Part shown: one piece after another, positions 61,801-64,000 of the stretch
Layout of the letters: every line of letters starts with the position of its first letter
Numbering within the stretch: the first letter of the stretch is position 1
From: Promerops cafer
Taxonomy: Eukaryota > Chordata > Aves > Passeriformes > Nectariniidae
Direction of reading: 5' to 3'
Length of the DNA stretch: 64,000 nt
Assembly (NCBI GenBank): GCA_013398275.1
Contig: VZSE01008345.1
Location: forward strand, 4,495 to 68,494
Position numbers and translations under genes: made by a program
Notes under the pieces: generated by a model
What the model saw: the letters and a program-made list of their open reading frames with translations, nothing else
The model's database searches: none
What the model was told of the DNA's origin: nothing

Positions 61801-64000
61801 CACTATTATAATATAAAAACCAAAACCAAACCCAAACTAAAAAAAGTGTATTTGGCTCTAGAGTAGATAAAAGAGTTGAGATGTGGCAGAGGATAGTCTA
61901 ACACATCTTTGTTAATGTTTAACAGAAACACACAGATTTTTAAAAAATAATTTTGTGGGGCAAAAGAATCTAAGCCTGCATCTGCTCTGATCCTTTCATA
62001 TTCTCTTTATCATGACAAAAGGTCACATTTCTATTTTTCTTTGCAAAATGGCAGGAAATGACCTTTACCCTAAAACAACAGTTGCACTTGATCTAGGTGA
62101 AACCAGCTATATAACTTAAGGCCTGAATGAATACATATGGCTGTTTTAGCAGTATTTTCAATTACATGAATCAGACTCAGGCAGTAAGCTGCATCTTTAT
62201 AGGTAATAGTGTTAAAATGCTTAGATTTCTGAACAATTAACAAGTTATTGGACAGCATTAACAGTTTGCAGCTCCACTTTAGGCTGTTAACTTTGAAAAT
62301 GACCTTTAGAGCTCAAGGTGGTAGATTTCAATGTCATTATTACATTAATACTGATGACGTCACATTCTGTTAGTTTCTATACTAACACATCTGGGGGGCT
62401 GTGATGCAAGATCTGATGGAAGACTGAAAAATTAATGTATGCAACAGTGCAATCTTTTAATATATTAGTAATAACTTGATTATAAAGAGAGTTCTGAGCA
62501 GCAAATAATCAGGATCTCCATCTCTTATGTAGTACTGAATGACACAATACAGAAACAGGAATTCCTCCTTAAAAAAAAAATAAAAAAATCCAGATAATGA
62601 TGTTCCTGTTTCTTTTAAATAAATTAATTAACTGAGGAGTGCCAATGCCTGGGCCCGATAAGTAACCACTATAACTTACGACATTAAATATAATCAGTTT
62701 TGCCTACTCAAACAATGTATTCTAAATTATAAATCCTTTCTCAGCATTGTGGCCTGGTAATTTTTCTTTTCCTGCTGTATGAGACATTGCTATTTAGCCA
62801 ATGAGAAGTACTCTGTGTTAGTGTTTTTCCCACCCTGATAGCTTTGAGATGTAAGAAGAGTAAGCAACCCAGGACTTACCAGACTCGTTACCAGCAACTC
62901 TTTGAGCGTGGGAATATCAAGTTACACTGATATTCACAGTGCCAGCCTTTTGTTCTGAGTTCTTTTTCCCCCTAAATTATTTTGTAGATGGAAATACTTT
63001 TGCAAGTTTTATGCCAAATCATTCATTATCAGAAAATGAATTACTTCACCACTGGCTAAACCCTATAATTTTAGGGTTGTGCCACTTAGTTTAATTAGGT
63101 TTTATACTAACTTCCTGTTATTTGAGCAGTAAAAGGTTGATTTGAGATATCTTTGGGTGAATTGCTTCTAGACACTATTGTTTTTAAGAATTTATGCAAA
63201 GAATAGAAAAAACACTGTAGCTCACAAAACTTTCTCATACTACTCCCCTCTGCAAGGAAAGGGGAAGGTGATGACACACCTCAGTAAAATAAACACTGTC
63301 AACAGTGGCAGAAAAGTGTTTTCACAAAAGCTTCCAACAGATTTAATTGCAAGAGAAATTTCACACATTTTGGTTTCTGAAAAAAACCCCAGCAGCCTTA
63401 TTCTACAGCAAATTGCAAAATGATAGTGATTGTTTTGAAAGTTTTCACACATATCCCTAAATTTGCAAGGAGAGAGATGGAATGTTTCTACCAATATGAG
63501 TGAAATTTGAAGTGGAGGAAGGTGAATATCTGCAGTAGTGATGGTCTGGTCATACGGTAGTGGCTGCAAGTACAGCACCAATATGTTAGTTTATTTTGTC
63601 CTTGTTTGTACACTACCTGAGTGGAGCAGGATCCTGATTCAGGGAATAGCCTCTACTTACAAGGCTAATAACATCAGCAGCAGAATGGGTAAGTACCTAA
63701 TTTTCCTGTATCTCATCACATCGGGTTGTGGAGGTTTAAAATGTACTTAACCTTTGGAGAACTTCGGCATCTAAAGTGGGTTTTCTGGTGCTGATTGCTC
63801 TCTGTCAGCTGCCATTTCACCCTGGGAATACTTGTACTTAAATGTCACAGCCAACCAGACCTGAGTTTTTAAATCTTGTATGAGGGCAGTTCAGTGCAGG
63901 GTAAGTTGACACCTACCAGGCCTGACGTGGATCCCAAAACTGAATATCCCCCAGGCAGATTCTCTTAAGCAATCTACTGAAAGCTAATGCAAAAGAATAG
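58870..64000. other. unique AT-rich sequence, no supported gene
   Basis: No recognisable transposon. Local GC is higher at about 61380-61600. Positions 62090-62420 include a palindromic TGACGTCA (62355-62362) in a stretch that may be conserved noncoding DNA. An A/C-rich tract lies at 61816-61845 and an A run near 62570-62587. Open frames up to 113 codons (63240-63581, minus) show no domain. Confidence 0.5.
62355..62362. promoter_or_regulatory. palindromic CRE-type site
   Basis: A perfect TGACGTCA, the full CREB/ATF consensus. CpG-containing sites are rare in this CpG-poor DNA, so its survival is mildly notable. Function is not shown. Confidence 0.3.

Noticed and set aside
1..64000. tRNA, rRNA, CRISPR, bacterial-type operon or nuclear mitochondrial insert
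   Set aside because: No cloverleaf boxes, regularly spaced repeat arrays, ribosome-binding-site/gene packing or recognisable mitochondrial genes were seen. A systematic scan (tRNAscan, mitochondrial search) was not possible by eye.

Overview
The window is vertebrate nuclear DNA, almost certainly avian and most likely from a songbird. The evidence is a set of CR1 LINE fragments, several ending in the ATTCTATG-type 3' tail, together with avian-type LTR fragments in an AT-rich, CpG-poor background. The species and lineage are inferred from these repeat families, which I recognise by eye. I found no protein-coding exon, tRNA, rRNA or CRISPR array that I can support. The 64 kb reads as a gene desert or the inside of a very large intron. 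Most open frames are short, lie in CR1 or LTR sequence (often antisense), or run through low-complexity DNA.

Layout, left to right. A solo LTR lies at 918-1536 with TG/CA ends and an AGTGA target duplication. A CR1 3' fragment lies at 4665-5145, followed by two same-strand LTR pieces of one family (5365-5620 and 6401-6957). A minus-strand CR1 (10444-12640) is split by a roughly 940 bp insertion. The left part of that insertion is CpG-rich with three CCAAT boxes, and its right end carries a polyadenylation signal. From 17800 to 20185 there is an LTR cluster: a long LTR-type element interrupted by a second LTR (18260-19016, AGCAG duplication), followed by a third LTR with TATA and AATAAA signals.

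From 20.2 to 32.1 kb the sequence is mostly unique and AT-rich, with one 64-N gap. A degenerate CR1 occupies 32150-36906. It carries an LTR-like insertion, and 2047 bp of it is present twice in tandem, nearly identical and separated by a single N. This looks like an assembly duplication. Further CR1 copies are at 41812-42495 (minus), 44010-44687 (plus), 52060-52340 (plus), 55342-56457 (minus) and 58455-58540 (plus). A minus-strand LTR of the 6.4 kb family lies at 43371-43892. The rest is unique sequence, simple repeats, and a few stretches that look like candidate conserved noncoding elements.

No operon or pathway can be described. What the window records is a history of retrotransposon insertion, nesting and decay. 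Repeat boundaries are given by eye and may be off by tens of bases, except where target duplications fix them.
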